DNA of 36,130 nucleotides from Xenorhabdus innexi (GTDB lineage: Bacteria > Pseudomonadota > Gammaproteobacteria > Enterobacterales > Enterobacteriaceae). Position numbers and translations under genes: made by a program. This document shows, piece after piece, positions 16,260 to 26,253 of the stretch. Every line of letters begins with the position of its first letter. Positions within the stretch are counted from its first letter, which is position 1. Where the stretch lies: positions 1-36,130 of the forward strand of contig NZ_NIBU01000038.1 of assembly GCF_002632485.1 (NCBI RefSeq). Direction: 5' to 3'. The notes below the pieces were generated by a model, which did not search any database, had not been told where the DNA came from, and saw only the letters and a program-made list of their open reading frames with translations.

Positions 16260-17504
16260 ATGACCACTGAGGTAACGCAAAATTTTAAACGCCCCTCTAT
16301 ATTAGGCGGGGCAATGATCATTGCCGGTACTGCTGTTGGTGCCGGTATGTTTTCCATTCCCATCGTCACGTCCGGTGTATGGTTTACAGGATCAATAATT
16401 TTGCTGGTATACACTTGGGTCTGTATCTATTTCTCAAGTCTGATGATTTTAGAAGCCAATATGAATTATCCCTGCGGTGCCAGCTTTCATACCATCACTA
16501 AAGATTTGCTGGGCAGAGGCTGGAATATCCTCACTGGGTTATCGATTACCTTTGTTTTATATATTCTGACTTATGCTTATATCTCAGCTGGCGGCTCGAT
16601 TATTTTTCGTAATATCAATAGCGTTATTCCTCTGCCACAAGCCGGAGCCGGCCTGATTTTCTCCTTTATTGTTGCTTTCATTGTCTGGTTATCAACCAAA
16701 GCCGTTGATCGCCTGAGCACAATTTTAATCGGCGGTATGGTTATCACGTTTATCATGTCAGTGGGAGGGATGTTTACTGAAGTCAAACCCGCTATATTGT
16801 TTGACCATACGAGTACCGAAACCAGTTATCTACCTTATGCTTTAATGGCACTGCCCTATCTGCTGACTTCATTTGGTTATCATGGCAACGTTCCGGGGTT
16901 GGTAAAATATTATAATAAAGATGTCAAAGCCATAACCCGTAGCCTGCTCTGTGGCTCGCTGATCGCGCTGACCATCTACATTTTGTGGCAGTTCGCCATT
17001 CAGGGGAATATTCCTCGTGAAGCATTCAAACAGATCATTGCTGATGGGGGTAATGTCAGTGATTTGCTGAACCAAATGGATAGTGTGTCTGACAACAAAA
17101 CAATAAGCCAGCTATTAAATGCCTTTTCATATATGGCGTTATCCAGTTCATTTCTGGGTGTCTCTCTTGGATTATTTGACTATCTGGCCGATTTTTTCGG
17201 ATTTGATGACAGCCATACAGGGCGTTTAAAAACAGCGTTGATAACGTTTATCCCGCCTACTATTCTGGCATTACTCTTTCCGAATGGTTTCCTGTACGCA
17301 ATTGGGTTTGCAGGGCTGGCAGCAACTATCTGGGCAGTTATCGTTCCGGCACTTATGGCTCGAGCCAGCCGTCGGCGTTATTCACAAGCCAGTTATCGTG
17401 CACCCGGTGGCAATGTTCTGATAATTTTGATTATCCTGTTTGGTCTGATTAATGCTGTAGTACACATTATGTCTTTATTTGATCTATTACCAGCCTATCG
17501 TTGA
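16260..17504 (+). CDS. mtr: Aromatic amino acid permease of the Mtr/TnaB/TyrP family, closest to tryptophan permease Mtr
   Basis: Inner-membrane proton-driven importer with 11 expected spans, 414 residues. It has the HAAAP landmarks GGAMIIAGTAVGAGMFSIP, LEANMNYPCGASFHTITKDLL and FVLYILTYAYISAGGSI. The C-terminal part has SSFLGVSLGLFDYLADFFGF, LLFPNGFLYAIGFAGLAATI and a final HIMSLFDLLPAY, closer to Mtr than to TnaB or TyrP. TnaB remains possible, but no tnaA gene is adjacent. The ribosome site is AGGAG six bases before the ATG. The putative TrpR-controlled promoter supports a tryptophan role. A terminator follows. Confidence 0.85.
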   Translation: MTTEVTQNFKRPSILGGAMIIAGTAVGAGMFSIPIVTSGVWFTGSIILLVYTWVCIYFSSLMILEANMNYPCGASFHTITKDLLGRGWNILTGLSITFVLYILTYAYISAGGSIIFRNINSVIPLPQAGAGLIFSFIVAFIVWLSTKAVDRLSTILIGGMVITFIMSVGGMFTEVKPAILFDHTSTETSYLPYALMALPYLLTSFGYHGNVPGLVKYYNKDVKAITRSLLCGSLIALTIYILWQFAIQGNIPREAFKQIIADGGNVSDLLNQMDSVSDNKTISQLLNAFSYMALSSSFLGVSLGLFDYLADFFGFDDSHTGRLKTALITFIPPTILALLFPNGFLYAIGFAGLAATIWAVIVPALMARASRRRYSQASYRAPGGNVLIILIILFGLINAVVHIMSLFDLLPAYR

Positions 17505-17521
17505 TCCTTATCAAACTCCCC

Positions 17522-17553
17522 TGCCCCGATAAACATACCGGGGCATTCATTTC
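17522..17553 (+). terminator. Terminator after the Mtr-like gene
   Basis: Perfect 7-bp stem TGCCCCG / CGGGGCA with a 10-base loop, followed by TTCATTTCTT, 18 bases after the stop. Confidence 0.75.
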
Positions 17554-17636
17554 TTGCCTAATTGCCTGACTGCGAGTAATTTTGTCGCCAATTTACTACT
17601 CATTCCACTATATCCACTGCTTTACGGAAGGTCTCT

Positions 17637-18209
17637 ATGGCTAAAGCCAATGAAATTAAACGCGGAACCGCAATCAATCACAATGGAAAACTATTATTAG
17701 TCAAAGACATTGATATTCAATCACCAAGCGCACGTGGTGCAAGTACGCTGTATAAGATGCGTTTTACCGATATTCGTACTGGTCAAAAAGTGGAAGAGCG
17801 CTTCAAAGGTGATGATATTCTCGAAACGATTACATTAACCCGCCGTAGTGTCAGCTTTTCATACATTGATGGTGACGAATATATCTTCATGGATAATGAG
17901 GATTTCACTCCGTATCACTTTAAAAAAGAGCAGATTGAAGAAGAATTGCTGTTTATCCCAGAAGATGGTTTACCGGGAATGCAAGTGATGACAATGGAGG
18001 GTCAATTGTTGGCTCTGGAATTACCACAAACTGTTGATATGTTGATTGAAGAAACTTCACCGGGTATTAAAGGTGCATCAGCAAGTGCCCGTACAAAACC
18101 GGCAAAAATGAGCACAGGGCTAACTATTCAGGTTCCTGAGTACCTGAGTTCCGGAGAAAAGATTCGCATTCATATTGCAGAACGCCGTTACATGGGGCGT
18201 TGCGATTAA
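17637..18209 (+). CDS. efpL: Elongation factor P-like protein EfpL (YeiP)
   Basis: EF-P paralogue that binds stalled ribosomes and helps them through proline-containing motifs. The 190 residues align with E. coli YeiP along their length: an N-terminal KOW domain, two OB domains, and the conserved end [20 protein letters not shown]. The tip loop has Arg33 (SPSARGAS), the YeiP hallmark where canonical EF-P has a modifiable lysine or arginine. Ribosome site GGAAGG is close to the ATG. Transcribed alone and closed by a strong hairpin. Confidence 0.96.
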   Translation: MAKANEIKRGTAINHNGKLLLVKDIDIQSPSARGASTLYKMRFTDIRTGQKVEERFKGDDILETITLTRRSVSFSYIDGDEYIFMDNEDFTPYHFKKEQIEEELLFIPEDGLPGMQVMTMEGQLLALELPQTVDMLIEETSPGIKGASASARTKPAKMSTGLTIQVPEYLSSGEKIRIHIAERRYMGRCD

Positions 18210-18226
18210 TTCTGTATTTTTGAATA

Positions 18227-18259
18227 TAAGTTGCTCTTTTCTGATAAAAGAGCAACTTA
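18227..18259. terminator. Bidirectional terminator between efpL and the pilin-like gene
   Basis: Perfect 14-bp stem TAAGTTGCTCTTTT / AAAAGAGCAACTTA with a 5-base loop between two convergent genes. The stem ends in U-rich arms in both directions. Confidence 0.85.
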
Positions 18260-18272
18260 TTAGCTGTTTAAA

Positions 18273-18590
18273 TTAAAAATAATCCACATTAATAATCGCC
18301 AAACGCTTTTTATTATCAGTCCATTTCACTTTAGAAACACCTATATTTCCTGGAAGCATAATGTTCCCTGTTTTTTTGGTTTTGTATGCTGAAACAATTT
18401 GTTTTACTGTAATATTTTTACCCTGTCGATAACAGGAGATATTGGCCTGAGTATCTGATACAACGACCTGACATCCTGGATCAACAATAGAGCCTGTAAA
18501 TTGTATCTTTCCACTTGTAGGTTGTGCATATCCATAAAAAACCCATGAAAGCAACAAACCGCTAATTAATAGTTTAAGATAATTTTGCAT
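18273..18590 (-). CDS. Short fimbrial (pilin-like) secreted protein
   Basis: 105 residues from the ATG at 18590, which has GAGG six bases upstream; the in-frame ATG at 18614 lacks this. A signal peptide (KLLISGLLLSWVFYGYAQ) is followed by GKIQFTGSIVDPGCQV, the usual first strand of type 1 pilins, and a second Cys in ISCYRQGK that would form the pilin disulfide. The end RLAIINVDYF resembles the last pilin strand. It is much shorter than a normal subunit (~160-180 aa) and has no chaperone or usher gene beside it, so it is an orphan minor pilin or pilin-derived secreted protein. It lies where E. coli has yeiR. Confidence 0.75.
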   Translation of the reverse strand: MQNYLKLLISGLLLSWVFYGYAQPTSGKIQFTGSIVDPGCQVVVSDTQANISCYRQGKNITVKQIVSAYKTKKTGNIMLPGNIGVSKVKWTDNKKRLAIINVDYF

Positions 18591-18928
18591 GGTTACCTCA
18601 CTTCGTTTGTCCATTAACTAAAACTCAGTTACCTTTTTATTCCTTCATCTCCATCATAAATATTTAACGTGAAAAAAATACGACATTAATACCTTTTATT
18701 GATTTATATCAAAGGTGAATTTATAGCTAAAAAGAAAGATACAACTTTTATTAATTAATTTAAAAAACTGTTATTAAGAACCACTATTTAAGTTAAACCA
18801 AAAATAAGATATAAATAAATTACTAAGCTATTGAAATTAGATAAGCAAGAAAATAAGAGGGTTGTTATATAACATTTAGTGATAAGTTATAGTGACAAAT
18901 CTTAATTCTTTTTTTGCTTCAACAAATC
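18591..18928. other. AT-rich spacer, no gene seen
   Basis: Very AT-rich stretch between two minus-strand small secreted-protein genes. No convincing ORF, RNA or repeat on either strand; it presumably holds the promoter of the pilin-like gene. Confidence 0.5.
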
Positions 18929-19216
18929 CTACTCCTTTTGCCAAAATATATGTTGGTCATTAAGATGGATTGTCACTACTCTTCTGTGAATTGCATTATT
19001 TTTTCTTATGTATTTGCTGTTATGGTACTTATACCAACAAGCTGTTCTCTCAATTTTTCCATTGCAATTATTAGATAAGCAAGGGGGGTCATCAGCAGTA
19101 AAATCATAAGATCGGAAGGTACCAGATTTTAATTCTAAATCTGGAGGATAATGAGCCAATACAGGATAAGATAAAAATATAAACAAAAATATGACCATGT
19201 TTCTTAACATAAGCAT
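18929..19216 (-). CDS. Small secreted protein of unknown function
   Basis: 95 residues that I do not recognise. The first ~21 form a signal peptide (MVIFLFIFLSYPVLA cut before HYPPDLE). The mature part has three cysteines (PPCLSNNCNG, ERTACWYKYH), is basic, and ends in a hydrophilic His- and Lys-containing tail. Two start codons are possible (19216 and 19210) with GAGG 4 or 10 bases upstream. It follows, with overlap, a 19-codon frame (19204-19263). Like its pilin-like neighbour it is AT-rich and sits between efpL and lpxT. It is probably a periplasmic or secreted accessory protein; no function can be given. Confidence 0.55.
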   Translation of the reverse strand: MLMLRNMVIFLFIFLSYPVLAHYPPDLELKSGTFRSYDFTADDPPCLSNNCNGKIERTACWYKYHNSKYIRKNNAIHRRVVTIHLNDQHIFWQKE

Positions 19217-19263
19217 TTAACCTCTGCAACAGGTATCACTACCTTTTTCGGTTTTAACCCCAT
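19204..19263 (-). CDS. Possible 19-residue ORF overlapping the small secreted protein gene
   Basis: Reads MGLKPKKVVIPVAEVKCLC, with AGGA six bases before the ATG. Its stop overlaps the start of the next ORF. The frame is open about 11 codons further upstream without a start, reading SGLGIG before the ATG, so it could also be the decayed end of a longer lost gene. Very short; treat as a candidate only. Confidence 0.2.
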   Translation of the reverse strand: MGLKPKKVVIPVAEVKCLC

Positions 19264-19681
19264 GCCAATTCCTAAACCAGATAATGGTTTAACGCTCTGT
19301 TATCTATATAACGATATAACGGAAAATGAAACAATTTCTTTATACGTTTTATTTACCCTGACCACAATTCGACATAATATACTAACAAATTAGGATATGA
19401 AAAAATCAACCATTAATTATTTAATAATAGTCAGTGCTCAATAATTACACCAAATATATATTATCGGTACTGAAATAGTCATTTAACTATTTTTTCGATA
19501 TCCTGATATTATTCATATAACAATGATATTAAATTCAATCAATATAAAACATGAATACATAAACGCTCTACAGATTACATATTAAACAGCCGAACGATTA
19601 CCCTTTCCCCTAAATTTTGTTATAGTGCCTGACAGTCTATCTGGCTACCAAAATCCATTGTCGCATTAAAATAGGTAACAC
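19264..19681. other. AT-rich intergenic region, no gene seen
   Basis: About 420 bases upstream of lpxT (plus) and of the small secreted-protein gene (minus). It must contain both promoters, but I could not place them with confidence. No repeat or RNA structure stands out. Confidence 0.5.
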
Positions 19682-20386
19682 ATGACCCGTAGTCACCCAT
19701 TAGCTATACTTATACTCAATATGCTTGGTATCGGCCTGTTTTTCTCATGGTATTTACCTGAGAATCACGGCTTTTGGTTTCATATTGATTCAGCCATTTT
19801 TCATTATTTTAATGAAAAACTACTGCCAAATTCAAAATTTGCATTATTTGTTGCTATCGTAAATATAAGAGCATTTGACGTTATATCACTCTTATGTATG
19901 GGATTACTTTATTATAGCGCATTTCGTAAACAAGATTACGCAGGAAAACGCCGTCTTTTTATGATTGGTCTGGTCATGCTGATAACCGCAGTGATCATAA
20001 ATCAGATTGGGCATCAGATCCCTGTCAGCCGCCCAAGCCCGACTTTAACATTTGAAAACGTCAATCGTGTGAGCGAAATGACAAGCTGGCATACCAAAGA
20101 TGCTTCCGGTGACAGCTTCCCCGGAGATCACGGGTTAATGTTGCTTATTTTTAGCTGTTTCATTCTTCGATATATTTCTCGCGGTGCATTCTTTATCGCT
20201 TTATTGATCATGATTGCTTTTGCCCTTCCTCGTATTATGGCTGGAGCACACTGGTTTACCGATATTGCTGTTGGTTCACTGTCACTCTCTTTAGTCGGAG
20301 TGAGTTGGGTGCTGTTAACGCCTCTGAGTGACTCCTTAGCCATATGGTTAGATAAAAAGTTACCCCATATCGGACAGGCTCGCTAA
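19682..20386 (+). CDS. lpxT: Kdo2-lipid A phosphotransferase LpxT (YeiU), PAP2 family
   Basis: Inner-membrane enzyme that uses undecaprenyl diphosphate to add a second phosphate to lipid A 1-phosphate on the periplasmic face. The 234 residues align with E. coli LpxT. The PAP2 signature is complete: SRPSPTLTFENVNRVSE, DSFPGDHG with His150, and GAHWFTDIAVG with His190 and Asp194. Six membrane spans are expected. The C-terminus keeps WVLLTPLSDSLAIWLDK. It is followed by a GC-rich hairpin and mepS, the E. coli order. In E. coli PmrR inhibits LpxT; no such gene is visible here. Confidence 0.94.
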   Translation: MTRSHPLAILILNMLGIGLFFSWYLPENHGFWFHIDSAIFHYFNEKLLPNSKFALFVAIVNIRAFDVISLLCMGLLYYSAFRKQDYAGKRRLFMIGLVMLITAVIINQIGHQIPVSRPSPTLTFENVNRVSEMTSWHTKDASGDSFPGDHGLMLLIFSCFILRYISRGAFFIALLIMIAFALPRIMAGAHWFTDIAVGSLSLSLVGVSWVLLTPLSDSLAIWLDKKLPHIGQAR

Positions 20387-20395
20387 AAATCTGTA

Positions 20396-20432
20396 ATTAT
20401 CGGGGGGGAGATATGCGCTATCTCCCCGATAA
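20396..20432 (+). terminator. Hairpin terminator after lpxT
   Basis: ATTATCGGGG and CCCCGATAAT arms, with GAGATA/TATCTC continuing inward, make a long GC-rich stem about 10 bases after the lpxT stop. The downstream tract (ATTAACTTTT) is only partly T-rich. Confidence 0.7.
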
Positions 20433-20732
20433 TATTAACTTTTCCTCCAACGAGGAAAAAACAAGCAAAATAATTGTAACCTATTAGTTTATAATCTAAT
20501 TTATTGTAAATAATTCTTTTTATCTCTCGCTTTTTTCTCTGGCTTTCTGTACTCTTTCGCTGGTCCTTTTATTAAAATACTCACTTTGTAAAGATATTAA
20601 TAAAATGTGTGACTTCACACACTTTAGGGACGAAAAGTTTGTTAATTCGCTACGTTATACTAGTCTTTAGGGCGTTTAGTGTTTTTCTGGTGGCGATGAG
20701 TCACATTAAGGACTGCAAGGGAAATTAATATA

Positions 20733-21329
20733 ATGGTCAAGTCTCAACCAATACTGAGATATATATTGCGGATTATTCCCGCAATTATCGCGGCAGTGGC
20801 ACTGACCGCATGTAGTTCTCCAGATTCTCAGATACGTAGTAAAAAACCTGAAATTCAGACCGTAAACAATCAGAATGGTCAAAAGCATTTTCTTCTGCAA
20901 ACATCGCAGGATGAATTTGAAACGTTAGTTAAAAATCTGGATATCAAATCTAAGATCCTTAACCAATATGCAGACTGGAAAGGCGTTGCCTACCGGCTCG
21001 GTGGCAATACGAAACGTGGCATTGACTGTTCAGCCTTCGTGCAGCGCACCTTTCACGATCAGTTTGGTATGGCGTTACCCCGTTCGACATCGCAGCAACA
21101 GAGTGTAGGCCAGACAGTCAGCCGCACTAAACTACAAGCAGGTGATTTAGTCCTCTTTAAGACAGGTGTTCACAGGCGCCACATCGGTATTTATATCAGC
21201 AATAACCAGTTTGTACATGCTTCAACCAGCAGCGGAGTTATGGTTTCCAAATTAACGGATACTTATTGGAGCAAACGCTATTACGGTGCACGACGTGTTT
21301 TAGCTGATAATCTTAAGGCCTCAATATAA
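20733..21329 (+). CDS. mepS: Murein DD-endopeptidase MepS (Spr), NlpC/P60 lipoprotein
   Basis: Outer-membrane lipoprotein that cuts D-Ala-mDAP cross-links so that new peptidoglycan can be inserted. The 198 residues start with a lipoprotein signal peptide and lipobox LTAC (Cys27). The NlpC/P60 domain has catalytic Cys99 (GIDCSAFVQ), His150 (RRHIGIYI) and His162 (FVHAST). The linker between lipid anchor and domain is somewhat longer than in E. coli. Monocistronic, between the lpxT hairpin and its own terminator. In E. coli MepS level is set by Prc/NlpI proteolysis. Confidence 0.96.
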   Translation: MVKSQPILRYILRIIPAIIAAVALTACSSPDSQIRSKKPEIQTVNNQNGQKHFLLQTSQDEFETLVKNLDIKSKILNQYADWKGVAYRLGGNTKRGIDCSAFVQRTFHDQFGMALPRSTSQQQSVGQTVSRTKLQAGDLVLFKTGVHRRHIGIYISNNQFVHASTSSGVMVSKLTDTYWSKRYYGARRVLADNLKASI

Positions 21330-21364
21330 CCTCTGTTTTTTTCCTTATTTCTTCTCTTGCAGAA

Positions 21365-21400
21365 TAAAAAACGCTTCCAGATGGAGGCGTTTTTTATTTT
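21365..21400 (+). terminator. Terminator after mepS
   Basis: ACGCTTCC / GGAGGCGT stem (one G-T pair) with a 4-base loop, A run before and T run after, about 35 bases beyond the mepS stop. It also serves the convergent yejG. Confidence 0.9.
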
Positions 21401-21411
21401 ACTATTCTTAA

Positions 21412-21756
21412 TTAAAGAGGGTAAAACGCTGTTATATTTTCAGCAATTGCAGCACCTAATGTTTTCAGTCGGCATATCACCGCACTTTCATCCTCTCGAG
21501 CAAAAAACAAACACGGCTCTCCTTCCCACTCAATTACCGCACTTACTATTTGCATATCAGAAATAGACTGATGTATATCATGCAAAATACGACCCGCATG
21601 TTCACCCTCATGGCTTAACAATTTCAACCCCATCAGGATATTCCCTATCTCTGTCTCTTCTTCTGACAAGATTTCAACTCTTGTCCCAACAAAACCAGAT
21701 GACCACCGATAACTTTGCGGCAGTCTGTGTACTACCGAAAGTTGGATATTATTCAC
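21412..21756 (-). CDS. yejG: YejG family protein
   Basis: 114 residues, the same length as E. coli YejG. Start (IQLSVVHRLPQSYRWSSGF) and end (EWEGEPCLFFAREDES, CRLKTLGAAIAE) are clearly conserved. It has no signal peptide and is a small cytoplasmic protein. Its biochemical role is not established; in E. coli it has been connected with tolerance to aminoglycosides, which I recall rather than derive. In E. coli yejG lies between yejABEF and bcr; here yejABEF is missing and yejG follows mepS directly. Confidence 0.9.
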   Translation of the reverse strand: MNNIQLSVVHRLPQSYRWSSGFVGTRVEILSEEETEIGNILMGLKLLSHEGEHAGRILHDIHQSISDMQIVSAVIEWEGEPCLFFAREDESAVICRLKTLGAAIAENITAFYPL

Positions 21757-22296
21757 GTATTATTCCTATCAGAAACAACATTAATACATCTAACCACCAG
21801 CTGTTGGCTACCGGCTCGTCAAAACCGAATAACCAGCCAACGAAAAGTAAATAAAAAGTTAAAATAAAAATTACAACATCACACTTTTTTCGTCTTTTTT
21901 TTGGAAAAAAATGAGATCAAACTCGCACTTTCTATATATTTATACTGTTTTGGTAAAAAATTCAACTTATTTTTATGCAAAACAGCAACTTTTTATTCAA
22001 GATTTATTTACAAATCAATGTTTATCCTAACTATGTTACACCATGATATTTTTATAATATCCTTGTATTACATGCAGTTAAAAAAACAAGCTATTTACTA
22101 TATGGAACCATATATTTAACAATTTTAAATTAACAAAAAAGAAACATGAGAGAGTTTGTTAGCATCATAAAATTAACAACCATCTATATTTATTTATTAT
22201 TCTATATTCGTCGTACTTCAATCAGATTCCGATATAGCAGCTTGATTTAGTAGGCAGGCAATGAAGGTGTGATTTAAAATGCTGGATGCAGATATA
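21757..22296. other. AT-rich intergenic region, no reliable gene
   Basis: About 540 bases between the yejG start and the bcr terminator. A 72-codon plus-strand frame (21901-22119) opens with TTG, lacks a ribosome site and reads as AT-rich low-complexity protein; I do not accept it. The region should hold the yejG promoter. Confidence 0.5.
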
Positions 22297-22326
22297 AGAA
22301 ACCACCTAGTACAATCGGTGGTTTCT
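22297..22326 (-). terminator. Terminator after bcr
   Basis: Perfect 10-bp stem AGAAACCACC / GGTGGTTTCT with a 10-base loop, 19 bases after the bcr stop on the minus strand. Confidence 0.75.
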
Positions 22327-22344
22327 ATTGGTTATGTATTTATT

Positions 22345-23532
22345 TTATTTTTTTGCTTTGCCCGCATAGATAATCAGTGCCATTGCTGATATTACGCATA
22401 AAGCCATTGAACCGACCATTGGCCAGGCACTTTTTTCTGGTGCAGAAGATAACACTGCCCCAACCAGGGCAGCAATACTGAAACGCAAAGTCCCTGATAA
22501 TGAAGCGACAGTTCCGGCCATGTGGGGATAGCCATCCAGAACAACTGCCATTGAGTTAGAAGTAATCAGAGAAATACAACTGATATAGATTGCGACACCC
22601 AGCACCAAAGAAATAAAACCCAAATCCAGCATCGTGCTAAATAATAGCCATAACCCCATAATAAACTGCACAAAAATGCCAAATTTCAACATCTTTAATG
22701 CACCGTATTTGCGGACAAACTGGCTATTGATAGTTGTCATGACGAACATAAAAATAATGTTCAACCCGAAATAATAGCCAAAATGCTGTACAGGGACACC
22801 ATGCAGTTGAATATAAACAAATGAACCAGCACTGAGAAAGGAGAACATTCCGGCAAAAGAAAAACCGCTAGCCAAAATATAGCACAGCACTTGACGCTGC
22901 CTGAACAGCATTACAAACTGCCCCAGAGTAACTCTTAAGTTAAAATGCAGCCTTTTCTCTTTAGGTAATGTTTCCCTGATAAAAACAGCGACTAAAAGCG
23001 CCGCTATTACAGCCGCTATTGCAATAGACCAGAAAATAGCATGCCAGTTAAACCACATCATCATGATTCCGCCCAGCATAGGTGCCAATAGCGGAGCAAT
23101 AATCATAACCAGTGTCACAAACGACATGCTGCGTGAAAATTCATCTTTTGTGAACATATCGCGCATTAAAGCATTAATAACAACACTGGCAGCAGCAGCA
23201 GCGAAACCATGCAAAAACCGCATGGAAATAAAGGTGTCAATATTCTGAGCCAGAGCACATGCAGCGGAAGATATTGCAAAAACAATCACTCCCCCCAAAA
23301 TAACCGGCTTACGTCCAAGACTGTCAGACATTGGACCATACACTATCTGACCAATCGCAAACCCTAAAATATAGCTGTTCAGGGTCATTTGCACTTTGCC
23401 GTCACTGACGCCGAAATCAATGGCTATAGTCGGCATACTCGGCAAATACATATCAATTGCCAGTGGCATCAGCATAGAGATCAGCCCAAGGATAAGGACT
23501 AATCCCAAATAAGATAATCGTTGTTGTTGCAC
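22345..23532 (-). CDS. bcr: Bcr/CflA-type multidrug efflux MFS transporter
   Basis: Inner-membrane drug:proton antiporter of the DHA1 group; E. coli Bcr exports bicyclomycin, sulfonamides and Cys-containing dipeptides. The 395 residues have 12 spans. They show MPLAIDMYLPSMPTI in helix 1, motif A GQIVYGPMSDSLGRKPVIL between helices 2 and 3, and motif C-like MIIAPLLAPMLGG in helix 5. It lies 39 bases downstream of rsuA on the same strand, as in E. coli, so it is probably cotranscribed. Confidence 0.93.
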   Translation of the reverse strand: MQQQRLSYLGLVLILGLISMLMPLAIDMYLPSMPTIAIDFGVSDGKVQMTLNSYILGFAIGQIVYGPMSDSLGRKPVILGGVIVFAISSAACALAQNIDTFISMRFLHGFAAAAASVVINALMRDMFTKDEFSRSMSFVTLVMIIAPLLAPMLGGIMMMWFNWHAIFWSIAIAAVIAALLVAVFIRETLPKEKRLHFNLRVTLGQFVMLFRQRQVLCYILASGFSFAGMFSFLSAGSFVYIQLHGVPVQHFGYYFGLNIIFMFVMTTINSQFVRKYGALKMLKFGIFVQFIMGLWLLFSTMLDLGFISLVLGVAIYISCISLITSNSMAVVLDGYPHMAGTVASLSGTLRFSIAALVGAVLSSAPEKSAWPMVGSMALCVISAMALIIYAGKAKK

Positions 23533-23571
23533 GCGTTTTTTCCCAAAACAACTTGATAAAATAGATAAAAA

Positions 23572-24279
23572 TTAAGCTGTTGGCATTTGTATGCTCTTGA
23601 TTTCGCTCTCTGTCAGCATTCTGTAGTCGCCGGGCTCCAAATCAGGGTCCAGATAAATATCACCAATACGCTCACGATGAAGTTCAACGACATGATTGCC
23701 AACAGCAGCGAACATTCTTTTTACCTGATGATACCGCCCTTCGCTGATCGTCAGACGTACTAGCTGAGGCTCGATAATTTCTAATTTTGCGGGCTTCGTC
23801 AGTGTTTTTTCCCCATTCAACATAATACCTGTGAAAAATTTTTCTTCCGTATCTGCTGATATTGGGTGCTCCAGTGTCACAAGGTAAGTTTTTTCACAAT
23901 GATGTTTAGGTGAGGTGATACGATGTGACCACTGCCCATCATCGGTCAATAAAACTAAGCCTGTTGTATCAATATCCAACCGCCCTGCTGAGTGTAGTTT
24001 ATGGGCCACAGGTTCATCGATAAAATATAAAATAGTCGGATTTGATGGATCATCAGTCGAGCATACATATCCCTGTGGTTTATTCAGCATAAAATAACGC
24101 GGGCCATCTAATTGGCTCAGTATTGTTCCTTCATATGCAACTGTCTGTTCAGGTTTCAGTTTATATGCCCCTGTTTTAATAACTTCATCATCGACAGTAA
24201 CCCGCCCAGCCCGTAATTCACGCCCAACATCATTACGGCTGATGCCTAATTGTTGTGATAAAAATTTATCCAATCGCAT
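23572..24279 (-). CDS. rsuA: 16S rRNA pseudouridine(516) synthase
   Basis: Makes pseudouridine at position 516 of 16S rRNA. The 235 residues start with an S4-type RNA-binding domain ([20 protein letters not shown]). The catalytic domain has [18 protein letters not shown], where Asp102 is the catalytic aspartate, and [21 protein letters not shown]. Length is as in E. coli (231 aa). It is followed by bcr and is divergent from radD with a 183-base gap containing both promoters. Confidence 0.97.
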   Translation of the reverse strand: MRLDKFLSQQLGISRNDVGRELRAGRVTVDDEVIKTGAYKLKPEQTVAYEGTILSQLDGPRYFMLNKPQGYVCSTDDPSNPTILYFIDEPVAHKLHSAGRLDIDTTGLVLLTDDGQWSHRITSPKHHCEKTYLVTLEHPISADTEEKFFTGIMLNGEKTLTKPAKLEIIEPQLVRLTISEGRYHQVKRMFAAVGNHVVELHRERIGDIYLDPDLEPGDYRMLTESEIKSIQMPTA

Positions 24280-24462
24280 GTATAGCTATACCTAAAAAAT
24301 AATCTGATAAAAATAGAAAAAACAACTTTAAGCCTACTACTGATTGGTAAGATTAAACAGATAATTTATGGAGTAATCGTAAAATCAATAAACATAGCAG
24401 GCAAAAATGCTATTCTCTCTGCTAAAGATTTTTTATCCGATATTCGTGACAGTAAGATAACA

Positions 24463-26220
24463 ATGGCCTTTACTTTACGCCCTTATCAGCAAGAAGCGGT
24501 AGATGCAACCATCCGCCACTTTCGCCAACATAGAGAACCCGCAGTTATTGTCTTACCTACCGGCGCAGGTAAGAGTCTTGTCATTGCTGAGCTGGCAAAA
24601 CTGGCACATGGACGGGTTTTGATTCTGGCACATGTTAAAGAACTTGTTGCACAAAACCACAGTAAATATTGCTCGTATAATCTGGAAGCAGATATTTTTT
24701 CTGCCGGATTACGCCAAAAACAGAGCGAAGGAAAAGTTGTTTTTGGTAGCATTCAATCTGTTGCCCGCAACCTAGATCATTTTAATCATCAATTCTCACT
24801 ATTAATCATCGATGAATGTCATCGGATCAGCGATAACGAAAACAGCCAGTATCAACAAATTATCCAACAACTCCAAAAAAATAATCCTAGACTTCGCATT
24901 CTGGGCTTGACCGCAACGCCTTACCGTTTAGGCACTGGCTGGATATATCAGTACCACTATCACGGTATGATCCGAGGTGATGAAAATTGCTTCTTTCGTG
25001 ACTGTATTTATGAACTTCCACTGCGCTATATGATAAAACACCAGTTTCTGGTTCCCCCGGAAAGACTGGATATGCCGGTTATGCAGTATGATTTCAGTCA
25101 GGTACGTACCAGCCAGCAGGGTATTTTCAATGAAGCTGATTTGAATCGGGAAATTAAGCGACAAAAGCGCATCACGCCACATATTGTCAGACAAATTATT
25201 GAGTACGCAGAAGCTCGGAAAGGCGTCATGATTTTCGCAGCCACAGTTGAACATGCTAAAGAAATTTTCCTGTTACTCCCGACAGAACAAGCTGGATTGG
25301 TCAGTGCCGATACTCCGGGACATGAGCGAGATATCCTAATTAATGCATTCAAACAGCAGCAGTTGCGTTATATGGTCAATGTTGCTGTTCTGACAACCGG
25401 GTTTGATGCCCCTCATGTCGACCTCATTGCAATATTGCGTCCGACTGAGTCCGTTAGCCTTTATCAACAAATCGTTGGGCGGGGGTTGCGTTTATTCCCG
25501 GATAAAAAAGAATGTCTAATCTTAGATTATGCAGGTAATCCCCATGACCTCTATACACCAGAAGTCGGAAGCCAAAAACCCGACTCACAAAATCAGCCTG
25601 TACAGGTATTCTGCCCACTCTGCCAATTTGCCAATACCTTCTGGGGAAAATGCACCGCAGAAGGAGACATAATTGAACATTTCGGACGCCGCTGTCAGGG
25701 ATGGGAAGAAGACGAAAATGGAAAAAAGCATCAATGTGATTTTCGCTTTCGTTTTAAATCGTGCCCACATTGCGGTACGGAAAATGACATTGCCGCCCGG
25801 CGTTGTCACCGCTGTCAGGAAGTACTGGTTGATCCTGACGATATGCTGAAAGCGGCACTTAAGCTCAAAGATGCTCTGGTACTACGCTGCGGGGGTATGC
25901 AGTTAACTCCGGGTAGTGATAACAAAGGCGAATGGCTCAGGATTACTTATTATGATGAAGATGGCGCAAATGTAACTGAATTATTTCGTTTAACAACACC
26001 AGCCCAAAAAAAAGTGTTTGAACTTCAATTCATACGCCATCATCAACGTGCTCCGGGTATTCCTTTATCGTGGAAAACCGCCGACGATATAGCTCACCAA
26101 CTTCCTTTACTGCGACACCCAGATTTTGTTGTAGCACGAAAAAAAGGGCAATTCTGGCAGATCCGGGAAAAAATATTTGATTATCAGGGCCGCTTCCGGC
26201 GGGCTGATGATCTGTATTAA
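24463..26220 (+). CDS. radD: RadD (YejH), RecA-associated DNA repair helicase-like ATPase
   Basis: Superfamily 2 ATPase that assists RecA-dependent strand exchange and double-strand break repair. In 585 residues: Q-motif-like [17 protein letters not shown], Walker [11 protein letters not shown] near residue 31, DECH box [24 protein letters not shown], and motif [22 protein letters not shown]. The C-terminal part carries paired cysteines ([32 protein letters not shown]) typical of RadD zinc binding. Position between rsuA and rplY matches E. coli. The ribosome site is weak. Confidence 0.95.
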   Translation: MAFTLRPYQQEAVDATIRHFRQHREPAVIVLPTGAGKSLVIAELAKLAHGRVLILAHVKELVAQNHSKYCSYNLEADIFSAGLRQKQSEGKVVFGSIQSVARNLDHFNHQFSLLIIDECHRISDNENSQYQQIIQQLQKNNPRLRILGLTATPYRLGTGWIYQYHYHGMIRGDENCFFRDCIYELPLRYMIKHQFLVPPERLDMPVMQYDFSQVRTSQQGIFNEADLNREIKRQKRITPHIVRQIIEYAEARKGVMIFAATVEHAKEIFLLLPTEQAGLVSADTPGHERDILINAFKQQQLRYMVNVAVLTTGFDAPHVDLIAILRPTESVSLYQQIVGRGLRLFPDKKECLILDYAGNPHDLYTPEVGSQKPDSQNQPVQVFCPLCQFANTFWGKCTAEGDIIEHFGRRCQGWEEDENGKKHQCDFRFRFKSCPHCGTENDIAARRCHRCQEVLVDPDDMLKAALKLKDALVLRCGGMQLTPGSDNKGEWLRITYYDEDGANVTELFRLTTPAQKKVFELQFIRHHQRAPGIPLSWKTADDIAHQLPLLRHPDFVVARKKGQFWQIREKIFDYQGRFRRADDLY

Positions 26221-26253
26221 ATGACACAATTACTCACAGTGAGTACTTTCTAT

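Noticed and set aside
21901..22119. 72-codon plus-strand frame between yejG and bcr
   Set aside because: TTG start, no ribosome site and an AT-driven composition rich in Phe, Tyr, Ile and Lys; no domain-like pattern.
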